NCBI GenBank assembly: GCA_032718565.1
Contig: JAVGVS010000098.1
Coordinates: 1,057,865 to 1,121,864, forward strand
DNA: 64,000 nucleotides
From: Distichodus sexfasciatus
Taxonomy: Eukaryota > Chordata > Actinopteri > Characiformes > Distichodontidae
Direction: 5' to 3'
Position 1 is the first letter of the stretch. Each line of letters opens with the position of its first letter. The position numbers were made by a program, and so were the translations under genes. Shown here piece after piece: positions 1 through 13,800 of this stretch. Under the pieces are notes generated by a model. The model made no database searches. It worked only from the letters and a program-made list of their open reading frames with translations, and was not told where the DNA came from.

Positions 1-50
1 TGAGGAAGAACATAGGCAGTGATCCTGAGGAGAGGTCTGAGGGAGAGAGC

Positions 51-94
<44 letters not shown>

Positions 95-430
95 GGAAAG
101 AAATTCAAAGTTCTCACATTCCAGGAGCGGCTTTGACTAATGACCCAAGATGAATGAAAGAAGAGAGAGAGAGAGAGAGAGAAAGAAAGAAAGAAAGAAA
201 GAAAGAGAGAGGGTGAGAGATAACTAGAGAAACAAGAAAGACTGAAGGAAAGAGAGGACTAATGACCCAAGGGTGGGAGAAAGAATTAACAAAAAGGAAG
301 TCAAGAAAAAAGACAGAAAAAAAACTTTAAAATAAAGAGAAAGAAAGAAAGGTGAAAGACTGAAAAAGAATGAACAAAAGAGAGGAATAAAGAAAGAATG
401 AATGAAGGAGAAGAAGAAAGTAAGGAAAGA
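1..430. repeat. GA/GAAA-rich purine tract
   Basis: Runs of (GA)n at about 54-88 and 163-183 and (GAAA)n at 180-210 sit in an almost pure-purine plus strand up to about 430. This is simple and low-complexity sequence inside celsr2 intron 1. Confidence 0.85.
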
Positions 431-444
431 GAGAGAAAGATAAA

Positions 445-760
445 GATTTAATTAAGCCAGAGTTGCAATAAAGTTGCAGGAGCAAGTCAAAGTTGCAGAA
501 AAATTAAAATGAAGGGAATAAAACCACTATTACTTTTATTGACCAATAATCATTTAGTTATTTTTTGGAGGTAAACATCACACGTTTCCCTCGTCTTCTC
601 AACGTAGCAAGGAAGTGAGGTCGCTGACGCATGGCTCAACATTTTGCAGGATACAACAATGACTGGTCAACAATTGCGGAAAAGTTGCAAAGATTGGTCA
701 ACAATTCCACAGTAGTAATGAACGAATTTGCATTAACATCGTGAAATTCTGGAGGGTCTG
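445..760 (+). repeat. Dispersed fish repeat, copy 1 (uninterrupted)
   Basis: It shares long stretches with 17290-18050, for example AAAACCACTATTACTTTTAT, the AAGGAAGTGAG-TCGCTGACG block and the ending ACATCGTGAAAT-CTGGA. A third copy lies inverted at 22625-23070. The ending resembles the TCC-CCAGGATTT ends of non-autonomous DNA elements in fish. I cannot name the family. This copy shows the empty site for the nested element at 17633-18022. Confidence 0.7.
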
Positions 761-1577
761 AGTTATGTCCAGGATGCGCTTTAACTGACAGGCCATAAGC
801 CACTTACTGTCTGAAGCTTTGACAAATCTGCCTTTAACATAGCGTTCCAGAAACAAGAAAACCCCTGCCTAGGGTCACTAACAACACACACTTCAACTAG
901 CGGACATTAGAACGCATCAAGTCGTAGTGTGGAACGTATTAACCAGAGGAAACAACCAAGTGAAAATCATGTCAAGGTTCTCCTGCTGGAGATATTTTCC
1001 AGTTTCTGCTCTTTGGAAAAGTTTCACCAACTGAAAGTGGACATGAAGTGGGTTTCTGCACACGGCACTTTATACATCAATGATGTACAGTTAATAATAA
1101 AGGCACGAGGCCCACGAAGAATAATATGGTGACTCTCTCACCCACTTACTAATCTATCACCATAATTACAGCTTTAAATTCATCTTCCATTACTGTCAAT
1201 CACATAAAAAGCTTTTTACAGCACGGCAGAGTTTCTAGCAATAAAATAAAGCCGCTGATGAGTTTTGTTTTCCCTGACGGGTGTTTAGAACGGTTGATCA
1301 AAAACTGGTTGCGTTAAGAGTTTTTTCCTCTCAGCAGATGAGCGACAGGTCATCAAACACCCCAAGATGCTTTATATGTTAAAAAAAAAAATGTGAAGGC
1401 TGTCACTTGCAAAATCCTCACCGCCAGTCCAAAATCTGGAAAATTATGCGCCTCTTTTTAAGTAGAATTCCAGATTGTTCTGTGTCTCAAGATAAACGCC
1501 TGCTTTCATCAATATTCTGCTGCTGTCGTTATGGAGTGCTGCTATATCAATGTGGGGAACAGGAGGCCCCACTCGCC

Positions 1578-1602
1578 ACACACACACACACACACACACA
1601 CA
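1578..1602. repeat. (CA)n microsatellite
   Basis: About 12 CA units in celsr2 intron 1. Confidence 0.95.
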
Positions 1603-2015
1603 CCAACAGTAACTATTCAGGCGCAGAATATGACTGGCTTCAGTTCCAAACTGAAGTAGCCTAGAGATCTGGCACACGGTCCCGTGGTCATGCCCAGCTA
1701 AAGGCTAATGTTGAGGTAACAGCACGCATGGAAAACTCGGCGCTTTTCACGCCTGCATGAATGGCGTGCATGCCATAGGAAATTAAACGGCTGATTATGG
1801 ACACAACGTTCTGTGTTCAACAGCCAAGAAATCATGCATTAGATCCAAAAAAAGGATTTATGTAAAAAGGCGTATTAAAGTTCTGAGGTTTTTGTGTGCC
1901 AATGGAGGCTTAATGGAGTCTTTCAGTAAGCAAGCGGAGAGAACAAAGACTGGAACAGTACGAGGGCTCAGGGGTTAACAGTAACTATGCATACACACAC
2001 ACATGCATACAGATG

Positions 2016-2016
<1 letters not shown>

Positions 2017-2074
<58 letters not shown>
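2017..2074. repeat. (CA)n microsatellite
   Basis: About 29 uninterrupted CA units directly left of the minisatellite at 2145-2615. The length suggests it is polymorphic. Confidence 0.95.
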
Positions 2075-2077
<3 letters not shown>

Positions 2078-2144
2078 TAACTGTTGGACTCAGACACAAG
2101 GAAATGTGACCAAACACAATGCAGAAGAACACAAAAACCGCACA

Positions 2145-2615
2145 GCTGTACCAACATAAACTACCCCTACACCTGCTCCAACTATACACCTCCATATAAA
2201 TCCACCCCTACACGGCCTCTAACTATACACCAGATAAACTACCTCCCCACACTACTTCTAACTATACACCTCCACATAACCACCTCACACCCACCCCAAC
2301 CATACACCTCCACATAAACTAACCTCCACACCCCGCTTCTAACTATACACCTCCAAGATAACCACCCTACACCCTCTAACTATACACACCAAGACAAACC
2401 ACTTTCACACCGCCTAACTATACACCTCTCCACATAAACTACCCCTGCTGAATTCAATTCCAACCATACACCCCTCCACATAAACTACCCCTACACCCAC
2501 CCCAACTATACACCCTCCACATAAACTACCCCTACACCCACCCCAACTATACATCCCTCCACATAACTACCCCTCACACTCCGCCCCAACTATACACCGC
2601 ATAAACTACCCCTAC
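2145..2615. repeat. Minisatellite, about 30-40 bp unit
   Basis: About a dozen degenerate units based on AACTATACACCTCCACATAA followed by ACTACCCCTACACC. Unit length varies by a few bases through small indels. The apparent ORFs here are by-products of the repeat. Confidence 0.85.
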
Positions 2616-3365
2616 TGGACGGGGTCAGATTCATGTGACCACACATAGCGTAGCAGGTTTTTAAGGGGACAGTACTTGAACACACACACTGGGTAAAGTA
2701 TTAAAAGAGCTGGAATCACTAATATCTGCAGCAACAACTTCTCATTGGTCAATTAAATGCATTTTGCTCGTGTCTCACTGGCCACTTTCACGCTACTATG
2801 GAAATGTGGCAACTGGTTTAACAGAGAGGGAGGCGCATGCATAACGTCAGTCAGTTGAGACTGAATATATTCAGGATCTAACGTGAACGCCTCAAAGACC
2901 TACCGTCGCATCATGATCGACGAAAGCAGACCCTGCCCTACATAAACACTAAGGGATGCTCCGATACAACTTTTTCAGTTCTGATACCGTTACTTTGGCT
3001 TTAGGTATTGGCCATCCAGAGTAGCCATCCACCAGTTTTTATTTAATAAATTGTGTAATTATTTGTGCGGATATAAACTGAATCATGTATTATTAAAATA
3101 AGTCAAATATTATTCGTTTAAACTCAGTTGTGTAATTTTGTGACAGTCCCTTATCCTGCTGCACAAAACAGTCCAGGAACACCGAGATTGCAAATGAGAG
3201 CTGGTGTTGTTAAGGAAATCATGTGATTTGCTTTTGGGGTAGATGAAGACAGATGAATAGATAGATACTTTATTGCTCCCCTGAGGGAACGGGTTGATAT
3301 TAAAAGGGAAAAATGTACCCACCTCAAACCCATATAATCTGCCATTACACCTAATCTCTAGTGAA

Positions 3366-4047
3366 CCCTAGTGAAACTGCTGTTTTCCCTGAATTCCGTT
3401 TTTTCCATTTTTATTCTTCCGAATTCCGTGTTTTACGTTATAATCAACCTAAAAAGTGTCTAATTATGGAGTGGATGGAAAAAGAACAATGCACAGAAAA
3501 AAAAAAATCACATTAAAATGATCATATTCCATCCCACAGTGCTGGGGTTCAGCAGAGCATTTTCTGCTTTGCAAACATTTACCTTGTAAAACAACAACAA
3601 ACATTCATTTTTCATGCAAAAACGTAAACGCTTCTGATGTGAGTTTGACTGTAAGTGGTTGTCACGCATTCTCGCTGGTGCAGTCTATCGTGTGCTGGCA
3701 AAACTTACAAAAGAGTTGTTTTCATAAAAATTCATAAAAATCATTTGGGTATTGTTCTGCTCTAAACTTAGCACTAACACTCCAATTCATTATTTTTTTT
3801 GAGGACGGGTGTTCCAGCTCTTCTTCTCCATAGTTGACCGTTGATGTTTCATTCCGCTCAACAGGTAACACGCTCAGGGCTGCAGCGCTAAAATGGATTA
3901 GAAACTATTGCTTTGCTTTTGCTCCACACAATCGATATCAGCGAATTATACGACATTCTACATTTTACAATGGATTCCATTTTATTTGTTGAATTCCGTG
4001 ATTCCGTCCCGTGTTTTCCGCATTGCAGAAATCATAGGGCCCTACTT
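3366..4047 (-). mobile_element. hAT-like DNA transposon remnant with BED-type zinc finger fragment, copy A
   Basis: This region matches 23658-24275 in inverted orientation along most of its length, including the end TAGGGCCCTA and the GAATTCCG-rich subterminal part. Read on the minus strand, about 3640-3790 gives RAEQYPNDFY and then FCKFCQHTIDCT with in-frame stops. This looks like the zinc finger start of a BED/CGGBP1-type transposon protein. It is a broken fragment. The superfamily is inferred from the finger type; no clear target duplication was found. Confidence 0.55.
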
Positions 4048-5027
4048 ATCCAGACCTAACCTTTACCCAACTCCACATTCATTCAGACAAACCCTTCCCC
4101 AAATTTGCAGTCCCTCATTTACTTTCTTTCAGCACCCTCCACATCAGCCCCACATAAACAGTTCCCCTTTAACCAGCCCGGGTGACATCATAAGCAAATA
4201 TGAGGATTCCTTGTGCCATCATATGGTGCTATAACATGCAGACTTGCCCTGTTGGTCTTCATATCTTTTATGGCTTCCTTTTACCATCATAACGCCAGCT
4301 GTTATGTACATTACTGTCTTCCATATGCAGGAGTGAGACTCCAGGTCTAGGAACACCGTTGCTCTAATTAAAACGCTGGTTAAAGGTGAAGACGACATAA
4401 AGCGTGAGAAGGAGAGAACACTTAAACTACACCGCCCTTTAACGATCCAGACTTACCCATAAGTCTCCCTGTTCACACTCATCCTTAGTACAACAAAAGC
4501 TCTATTCATGTGGCGTGGATCAATAAATCAATACGGCCATAAGGCCATGTGAAGACGACTAACTTGGTTTAACGCATTAAAGAATGAATTTACACCCACT
4601 TGAGTACTGCAGGGCAGTGTCTGTAGAAATGATTTAACATACAATCTGTTATTTCCATATTAATTCATTTGATCATTTTATATAACGTAGATAATAAGGC
4701 CAACACACACTAACAGCTAATATATATACATATCGAACACACTGCCATAATCCTAATCCCCCCTCATACACCCTAGTATCAGTTAAACAAGAGCTATAAA
4801 TCCAGCATCTATTTCCTAATCCCATTTAAACGTCCAACGATGACTCACACACAGGATCTGCAACACACACCTATAATCTATACTAATCTAAAAATCAGAT
4901 ATATTTACTCCCATAATCTGAGCATCATAATCTGAGAAACAGAGGCTCGGGAGGTAAGAAGGTCTAATCGGAAATATTTAAATCTCTAAATGGCCCTTTA
5001 AAGCCTTCAACCCCACCTTCTTGTTCC

Positions 5028-5070
<43 letters not shown>

Positions 5071-5889
5071 GTCGGGATGGCTGTGAATCGTTAACGGGTC
5101 TGTCCTCTAGCAGTGTGCAGCAGGATGGATTAATTTATTGTGTAATTTGTAGCTCTGTACGCTCAGCCCTGTAACGGAGGAAGACGAGTCTGAGTTTTCA
5201 TAATTTACGGAGAGATAATTGGCTGCATCTAGAGTATAAACATACTACTCAGGAACAAGACTCATAATCCGTGATCATTAACTCCCACTGAGCCTTCTAC
5301 TTTCAATCACCATGTGAACAAGGCACTTCTACATCGTCATTTTTCACACACGCCCACCACACCCATGAGGAGGAGTTAAGGGATAAATATTCTTAAAAAG
5401 TTAGAAAATAGGAAAATATGAATTATTATTATTATTATACATATTACATACACACACACACACACAAATTATTATTATTATAAATAACACACACACACAA
5501 GTGAAAATATTTTCTCATACATAACAAAAAAAATCTAATAAAATATATAAAAACAGAAAGGAAGAAAAGAAAATAAAATAGAAAAATAGTATTATACTAA
5601 TTATAATATAATATAAAAAACTTTAATTATTGTTATTACTACTATTTTATTATATCTAATAAATAATATATATTATATTTGTAAAATATGGTATAAAATA
5701 TAATAGTCATATTATTAAAACTATAATTAATATGCATATAATATTTACACACATATAGATGTAGATTATTAGATATTATTGGGGATTATTATATGAGACA
5801 CTGAAGCATCTTCAAACTGACACTTAATAAATTAATTAACTGCCCCCTCTACACCCACCCGCACCCCCTGTGTCTCTCTCTTCATCACC

Positions 5890-6072
5890 CCTCCTCCCTC
5901 AGGCCCTCACACACACACACACACACACACATCCCCCAGCAGGTGTGAGGCGAGCAGTGTGTCCAGCTCTACGATTGGTGGGGCAACAAAGACCCAGCTG
6001 TTGCCCCTGACCGGGGCATTAGCCTGATCCAAGCTCCTGAATCGACCTGCTTGCGTCCACTTTATCCTCCCT

Positions 6073-6115
<43 letters not shown>
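5890..6115. repeat. CA and CT microsatellites
   Basis: (CA)n at about 5908-5931 and (CT)n at about 6080-6114 flank ordinary intron sequence. The 104-residue minus-strand reading frame across them is repeat-driven. Confidence 0.85.
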
Positions 6116-6479
6116 GCAGCTCGAGTGTCAGCAGGGGCCCCGCTTCCTCCTCAGGGGCCCTTCTGGGACTAATAAAAAAAAATCGAGTGCACTGACTAAC
6201 AAGCTCTCGCGCTAACTTCAACTCTGTCCATCAGGTCCGGGAACTGTAACGTCCACCCCCTCCCTCCTTCCCTCCCCCGTTTCCACCCCCAGCGGGGTTA
6301 TTTTATATGAAGGGCAAAGCCTTCGTCCAATCATGAGGCGGGACAAGGCTTCAAGCGACGCCAAGCTTTTGTCGTTACTGTGAAGCTGGAAAACGTAACG
6401 TTAGCAAACCGGGGACAAAGGCGCTCTTCAGTTTCCATGTTGATTTGAGGACCATATCGAGTTTGTTTTTAAGGAGTTT

Positions 6480-7340
6480 ATTGATTATTTCAGTCTAAAT
6501 TACAATATTTTATTACGTAGCTATCGATGGTCTCAGAAAGCAAGGCTTGTAGACAAATCTAAGACGTTCAAGTTGATAACAGTTAGAGAAACTTCAAGCT
6601 ACAATCAGATTTTTTGAACAGAAATACTGATATTTCATGAAGCCAGACTTCTATAATAAACCTCCATAGAGCTTCTATATAGAGTAAATCGAAGTGAGAG
6701 CTAAAAAAACAACAACTGGATAACAGTTTGCAAAACAGGAACAACAGCATGCTTCAAGTTGAATGTGTTCAGCCCAGGCTACAATCTATTTTTACATAGC
6801 TATCGACTGTTTCAGAAAGCAAGACTTCCACAAAAATCTATCTACAGCTTCTATAAATGTAACAAATCGAAGTGAGTGCTACAATAAAAAAGTTGATGAG
6901 TTAGCATGAGGAACAAGAAAAATCTATGTACAGCGTCCATAAAAAGAACAAATCAAATGAGAGCTAAAAAAAAAACACTCAAGCTGATAGCATTTAGCAG
7001 AACAGGAACAAGAGTATGCTGTAATGTCCTGCGTTGACTTCATTCAGGCCGAGGCTGTGATGTATTTAAGTAGAGTTATTGGTCATGTCAGAAGGCAATT
7101 CTTCTAGAAAAATCTACCTAGAGTTTCTATAAACACTTCGGAATAAAAATACTTATGTTAACAACATTTTGCAAAACAGGAATAATGCTGAATTCACATC
7201 TGAATTCATCCAGGCAGAGTCTACAATCTATTTTTACATAATTATTGTTTCAGAAAGTAAGACTTGTTGAAAAACCTATATAGAGCTATGTATGAATGGA
7301 GTAAATCGACATGAGAGCTAAAATAAAAACACTGAAGTAA
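6480..7340. repeat. Decayed tandem repeat, four or more units of roughly 150-250 bp
   Basis: The pattern CTACAATCTATTTTTACATA, then TTTCAGAAAGCAAGACTT, AAAATCTA-CTA-AGCTTCTATA and AAATCGA-GTGAGAGCTA recurs near 6500, 6780, 7060 and 7215, with a partial unit near 6920. Divergence is high and units carry indels. Its origin is unknown. Confidence 0.65.
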
Positions 7341-9944
7341 ACAGTAAGTTGAAACTAGCCGTCATCGATTAGCTGTGCTACTAGTACTAGGCTAATTCAT
7401 GGAAAATTAACTGAAACGTAATCTAGCAATGGCAATAACTGATCATTTTTTAATCCAGTTAATACCATTTTTCTTTTAGTTAATATGTCCTAGTTAACTT
7501 TTCCATTTTCCATTGTCTTTTTCCCCCACAATAACAATTCCTCTAGATTACATAATTGTTAGCTCTCTGTAGAACAACGCTCTCATCTCCTTCGCAAAAT
7601 GCAGTCATAATTAGAAAGACCTGGCGGCGGTACTTTTTAATTGGTTGGAAGGTCAAAGAGGCGACACGGAACGCCCCAGACACGAGCCAGAATGAGTCGA
7701 CAAGTCTGGCCTCAAAGATGTTTTCCGAAGAACAAAGATGAGAATGAAGACGGCGCTCGAACGAGTGCACAAAACCCTGAAATGCTGATGTAATGAGCAA
7801 GAAATAACCTGCACACAAACCCCAGAACTCAGAAACAGCTGAGTTAAGGTAAAAAGGTACAAAGTGAGTGATTATTTGTCATTGTGGACACAGCACAGCG
7901 CACAGCGCACCACAATTTGCACCACAGCGGTGGACAGCTAACATGGGCAGCGTTCATTTAAATATAAACTTCACAAAACAACAGGGGCAGAAAACTAGCC
8001 AAAGGACATCCCTGACTTTTTGTAGAACATTAAATATTTATTAGGTGCTAAACTTAAATGTAGGTGCTTTCATCAAACTTTTATGCTAATAGAAACTACA
8101 CGAACACCACCAACAACAGCTGATTTCCATGCTGTGAAGTTTTAGTTCTGCCTTGTACAGTGATCAAATTGCCAGCTGCCGGCCAAATGTCACTCATACA
8201 GAGAGTATCACTTTCATATAATAACATGTAACTGAAGTGCAGGATCATAAATAAGCATGAATGCATTGATGTGCGTCACCACAATATGTTGCTATTTTAT
8301 ACTTGACAGAGTCCTATAACTCCTACTGAAGTGAGTCCTACAATTGTGAAATGTCAGAACAGTCAGAATAATCTATGTTTCTGGTTCACAAAGTTCCTTA
8401 AGCGTTAAACTACTGCTGCCTCTGAAATGTCTGAAACATATATTACTAATATGATATACAAAATATTACATTTAATTTAAGATCACAAAGTACAACTTGA
8501 AATTAATTTCAGTGTCTTTATTTCATGGTCAGGGCTGTAGTTTGTGTAAAAAATTTACTTTGTTAATTAAAGAACCACAAGTGTGTCATTTCATTAGTCA
8601 CAAAAGTAAATTCTTGTATGTAAGAAGATGATTCTGATTCTTTTGGGTCTCAGATCTGAGCCAGTCGTCAATATAATTTAACACAACCACGTTCATAAAT
8701 CCCAAGAAGCAACTAAAATATCATTTGACATTTTCATTCCTGAGCTCAACGAGCCATTCTCCCTTCCCCTTTAATAAAACTAGACCTGCTATTCAGTGTA
8801 AAGATGTTGCAACATATTTGATGACTGATCAATGTTTTCATTTTGGATTCACGCTATGGACTCATAGATCATTAAATCAACGTATCGAAGTATGGTTACA
8901 CCCCTAATAATCACCATTAGCAGCAATCGACTTAACTGTGTTTGGAACCTCAGAAACATCTGAACTAGAATTCCACCTCAACAGCCCCAACACACACCAG
9001 CTCTGCCCCAACACAAAAATGCACAAACTTCATAATTATGTGGATTTCACCCAGTCAAACACAAAACTCCCGGCGTTTACGGCCGGGGATTTCCCCACTA
9101 AAGGCAATTTTTCAGTTTGAGAGTTGACTCCACCTGCGTTCCTGCAGCTCGGGCTTCTGATTACATAACTCAGCATGTTATGCCGAGTTCCTCAGCTACA
9201 TTTGGGTTAGATGTGACACAAATTGGCATGTAATGTGTTCCTCTGTTAGACGAGAGCAAATTTAACAGACGCGGCGAAGCGCGAAGCCCCCCACGAGCCC
9301 CCTGCACGGACCATCGGGTCCTCTCAGTCCCACACTGCATCTTAATTCATCAGAATAATCAGAGGTACATGAGGAAAATGTAACTGCGCTCAACACGCTC
9401 CACTGCGTTTAAGACTAGTGTCCCTCAGAAAGTCCTTGACTTGTACTAGGGTTGGGCAATACGACCTGAAATCACCTTATATCACAACTGATTGACCTCG
9501 ATTTACCTCGATTACATTTAATAAACAATTATTTTGTTCCACTGAGAAGGTTTGTAGAAATGTTCAACTGAAATGTGCACTGCATAAAACTCGTTGACCA
9601 CAGCAGCACTAGCTTTACATACCAGTTCCTGAAGAGAAATGGGGATGAACCACCAGATTTATTATTTCATTAGTACTGAGAGCTTTTTGTCCTTGTAGCT
9701 GATTAATACCCTTATTATTAAAGCCATAAATCTTCACCTGACACCTTAAATTTGAGAAAATGTTTGAGCTAGAATCTGGGCTTATTCACAGATTCAGGGT
9801 GCCAGTGTGTGTTTTGCGTGTTGGACTTGTTGAGACAGGAATCCTATCTAATAATTTACATTTCTTTGTGCCACAAATACAATAGATAACACTCGAATTG
9901 GATGACTGTAGGCAGAAACAATGATGGTGTGACTGAGAGTGTGA

Positions 9945-10078
9945 TTGTGTGAGTGTGTGCGCCCTGCGTCTGCCCAGGGTTGGTCCCCGCCTTGCGCCTG
10001 TAGTTCCCAGGATAGACTCTGGTCTCCCAAGCAACCCCAGTTGGGTTTAAGAGGTTCAGATAATGAATGAATGAATGT
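9945..10078 (+). repeat. Fragment of a common fish interspersed repeat (tail part)
   Basis: It shows the familiar series CCCAGGGTTGGTCCCCGCCT, TTGCGCC, CCCAGGATAGACTCTGG and the tail ATAATGAATGAATGAATG. Other parts of the same family are at 17085-17180 and 21419-21545. Confidence 0.6.
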
Positions 10079-10823
10079 GTTGTTAATTGTTAACTGACTA
10101 ATTGATGACTCAACAGATTTATTGCCATTGGTCATAAGCAGCACTACAATATACTTTCTACAAATAAATAAAAAAAATCAAAGGTAAAGCCACTAAGAAT
10201 GTTCAACAAACAACAAGAGACATGGAAAACCCCAAAGAGGGTTAACAGGGTCTCAGCTGAATTGTGCCAACGTTTTTTCCACCACAAACATCAGAGGCGC
10301 GATAAAGAAGAGGAGGAAACATCACAGAGCGCAACCCCGGAGAAGAGCGGTGGAAACGAGGGCATCTGTGTCTGTCTCTCATCGCCAAGCGTGATTAATA
10401 CTGACTCGGAGCACACACGGGCTGGATGAGCCGCTCCAGTCATACATAATTAAAAAAGAGCAAAATACACAACTGTCAGGGAAATTAGGCAAAGTCTATT
10501 CGGCAGCGCTAATAAAACATGAGATTAAGAAAATGTGTCTTGTAGGTGAATTTAAATGGGCCTCATTCACCAACCTTAAAACTCACACAGGCAGTTTTCA
10601 TGAAAATTCTGACATTAGCCAATGCTCAATAACTTCTGGACCTTTTACAGACTCACATACTCGCCTACAGACCAGGAGGTTATTGATTCAAGTCTGGATC
10701 AATCCCAATTTCAGAAATATTACCCAGGGCAAGACCTTTAACCCTGTTTCTCCTGTGAAACTGTACCTATAATCATAAAATGGAAGCAGCTCTGTCCAAG
10801 ATAAAAATACATAAATGTCTTAC

Positions 10824-13800
10824 CTGAGACTGCGATCCTCATGGAGGCCTCCAGCGGCCGGTTATTGTCAAGAGCACGGCTGAGCCTGATCTCGCCCGTC
10901 GTCTGGTTCAGAATCAGAAGTTTCAGCTCATTTCCTGCCTCAAAGCTGTACCTCAACTGGTCAGACGCATCTGGATCGTGGGCCGGGATCCGACCAATAA
11001 CCCCCGATGGAAAACTGTTGGACTTGTCAGTCACATAGTTGTTGAAGATGATTTGGAAGTTCTTCAGGATTGGCACGTTGTCATTCTTGTCAATGAGTTT
11101 GATGTGGACAGTGGCTCGGCTGACCAGAGGAGCAGACGTGGCCTGGACCACAATGACATACTCAGACCGCGCTTCGTAGTCCAGGTCGGTCAGGGCAGTG
11201 AGCTCGCCAGAGAAGATGTCAAGCTGGAACACTTCAGGGATGTTGCCCTCAACGATCTGGTACATAATCTGGGCGTTGCTGCCTTCGTCAGGATCTGTGG
11301 CTGAAATGTGGGCCACCACCAAGCCGATGGGGCTGTTCTCCTCAACAAAGATATCAAACTCATCTTTCTCAAACACTGGCGGGTTGTCATTCACGTCCAG
11401 GATGGTCACCTGGATGTCTACGGGTGTTTTGAGGGCAGGGAGACCTTTATCCACAGCGAAAGCCTGCAAGTTGTAGAGGGGAGTGTTTTCACGGTCCAGG
11501 CGTCTCAGTGTACGCACAATTCCTGAGGTGGACTCGATAATAAAGTCTCCATCACCATCATCACCTCCCTGGAATGTGTAGAACACCCGGCCATTCAAGC
11601 CCGAGTCACGGTCGGTGGCTGACACCTGCACAACACTGGTGTAGACAGGAACGTCCTCCATCACCGACCCCAGGTAACGATCCCGAAGAAATCGGGGTGA
11701 ATTATCGTTCACATCGTTTACCAGGATCTCCAGGTAAGTGGTGTCGGATTTCTGAGGAATGCCATTGTCACGGGCCGTGATGGCTAGTGTATATGAAACT
11801 TGGTCTTCATAGTCCAGCTCCATCTGAGTCGTCACCGCGCCCGTGTCTGGATCGATGTCAAACTGTGGAATACTGTCATCCATGAAATACGTAATCCGGG
11901 CATTTTCACCTGTGTCCTCATCTGTGGCACTGATCACCACCACGGTTGTGCCCGTTGGCCGATCCTCATTGATGTTCACGGTGTAGTGTGAGCTTTGAAA
12001 CACAGGCCGGTGTGTGTTGGCATCTGTAACATTAACATACACTTTGGCTGTATCAAAGCGTGTTCCGTCAGAGGCGGTTACAGTTAGGACGTACTGTCGC
12101 TCCAGCTTGTAGTCGAGCGGCAGTGCAAGCGTGACAAGGCCTCCGCCACTCTGACTGGTAATTGAAAAGCGGTTACGTGTGTTTCCACTGGAGATCTGAT
12201 ACGTCACCACGCTGTTGATGTCCTGGTCCACAGCAGACACCGTCACCACGCTGGTACCAATGGCAGCATCCTCATTCAGGCGCATGTAGTAGGCCTTCTG
12301 TGTGAACTCTGGGTTGTTATCGTTCACATCCAGGATGGTCATGCTGATGCTGGCAGAAGACGACATAATGGGTGTGCCATGATCTCGAGCCTCCACGCCA
12401 AAGTTGTAGAAGTCCATGCTCTCTCTGTCCAACTCAGCTGCCACAACAATCCACCCTGTGCTGTTGTTTATGGTGAACGGAAAGTTTGGCATCGTCTCTG
12501 TGAGATGATACTCCAGGCGGGAATTGTCTCCAGAATCAGCATCGACAGCTTGAATATGTATGACAGAGTATCCGACTGGAACGTTCTCCAGGACTGTTGC
12601 TTGGAATGGGGTGCTGACAAAAATTGGTGCATTATCGTTGATGTCCAGCACCTGCACAGTCACCAGGCCGGAGATGTTGGAAAGCGGCGGGCGTCCGCCA
12701 TCCTGTGCCCGAATACGTAGTGTGTATTCCTTATTTGTTTCATAGTCCAGCTGACTCACAAGGTCCATCTTTCCAGTTTGGGCATCAATGTAAAACTGGC
12801 CTCTGGTGTTGCCGCTCATTATGCTGAAATGTACCACAGCATTACTGCCTCTGTCCTGGTCGGTGGCAGTCACCTGCAGGATCTCTGTGTTGGGCGCCAA
12901 GTCCTCAGGTACCTGCACGATGTAGCGCTTTTCACTAAACTGGGGTGCGTTGTCATTGTCATCTTCTACCACAATGTGCACAGTCGCTGTAGCACTGCGA
13001 GGGCCAGGGTCGCGACCTTGGTCGTTTGCTTCAACCAGGAGCACATAGGACTCAACAGTCTCACGATCCACTAGACCCCGTGTCCGGATGACACCAGAAC
13101 GCTGGTCAATTTCAAAAACTTCATTCGAGCCATTACTGTTGAGGATGTGGTACAGAATGTTACCGTTAACTGGGGCATCGCCATCAGTGGCACGAACAGT
13201 CAGCACCTCGTACCCAATCTCCAGGTTTTCCCGCACACTTTCTTTGTAATCCTGCTGCTCGAAAACAGGGTCGTGGTCGTTGGCGTCGCTCACCGTCACT
13301 GTCAGGGTGGCCATGGCTGTGCGACGAGGTGTCCCATGATCAACCGCCGTCACTCGAAAGACATGGGTGTCTTTCGTCTCCCGGTCCAGCTCCTCGACAG
13401 TGGACACCAAACCGGTCTCCGGATCTACCATGAAAAGGTTGTTGGAGCGACTGTCAAAAAGGGCCTCAATGAAATACTCCAGCCTCCCAGCCTCACCCTC
13501 GTCTGGGTCTGATGCTCTCAAAACCACCACTGAAGTACCGGCCGGCTTGTTCTCGGGGACTGACACTTGGTACATGGGTGGCTGGAATTGGGGGTTGCTA
13601 TTGGGGTTTCGCTTGCTCCTCTTACTCAGCAAACTGGAACCTGACCCAGCAGAGACTTTCCTCAGCAACTTTTCCAGGTAACTTTGCACGAACGGGCCCT
13701 GACCCAATCGCCAGTGGACGGAAATACGGAACAACCCGTTCCCATCTTCCGGTGTTCCTCCTTGACAGCGTAAATCAAACTCCAGCAACGGCTCGCCTTT

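Larger units (their letters stand above)
1..10823 (-). other. celsr2: celsr2 intron 1 (partial), no exon seen
   Basis: The whole stretch left of the exon 1 donor reads as intron. No ORF here resembles the next CELSR segment (the end of cadherin repeat 9 and the first EGF repeats), so exon 2 must lie outside the window. It contains GA repeats (1-430), dispersed transposon copies, a minisatellite, a decayed tandem repeat (6480-7340) and CA/CT microsatellites. The remaining stretches, such as 760-1570, 4050-5030, 5080-5880 and 7340-9440, are AT-rich with nothing recognisable beyond short fish-repeat fragments. Confidence 0.75.
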
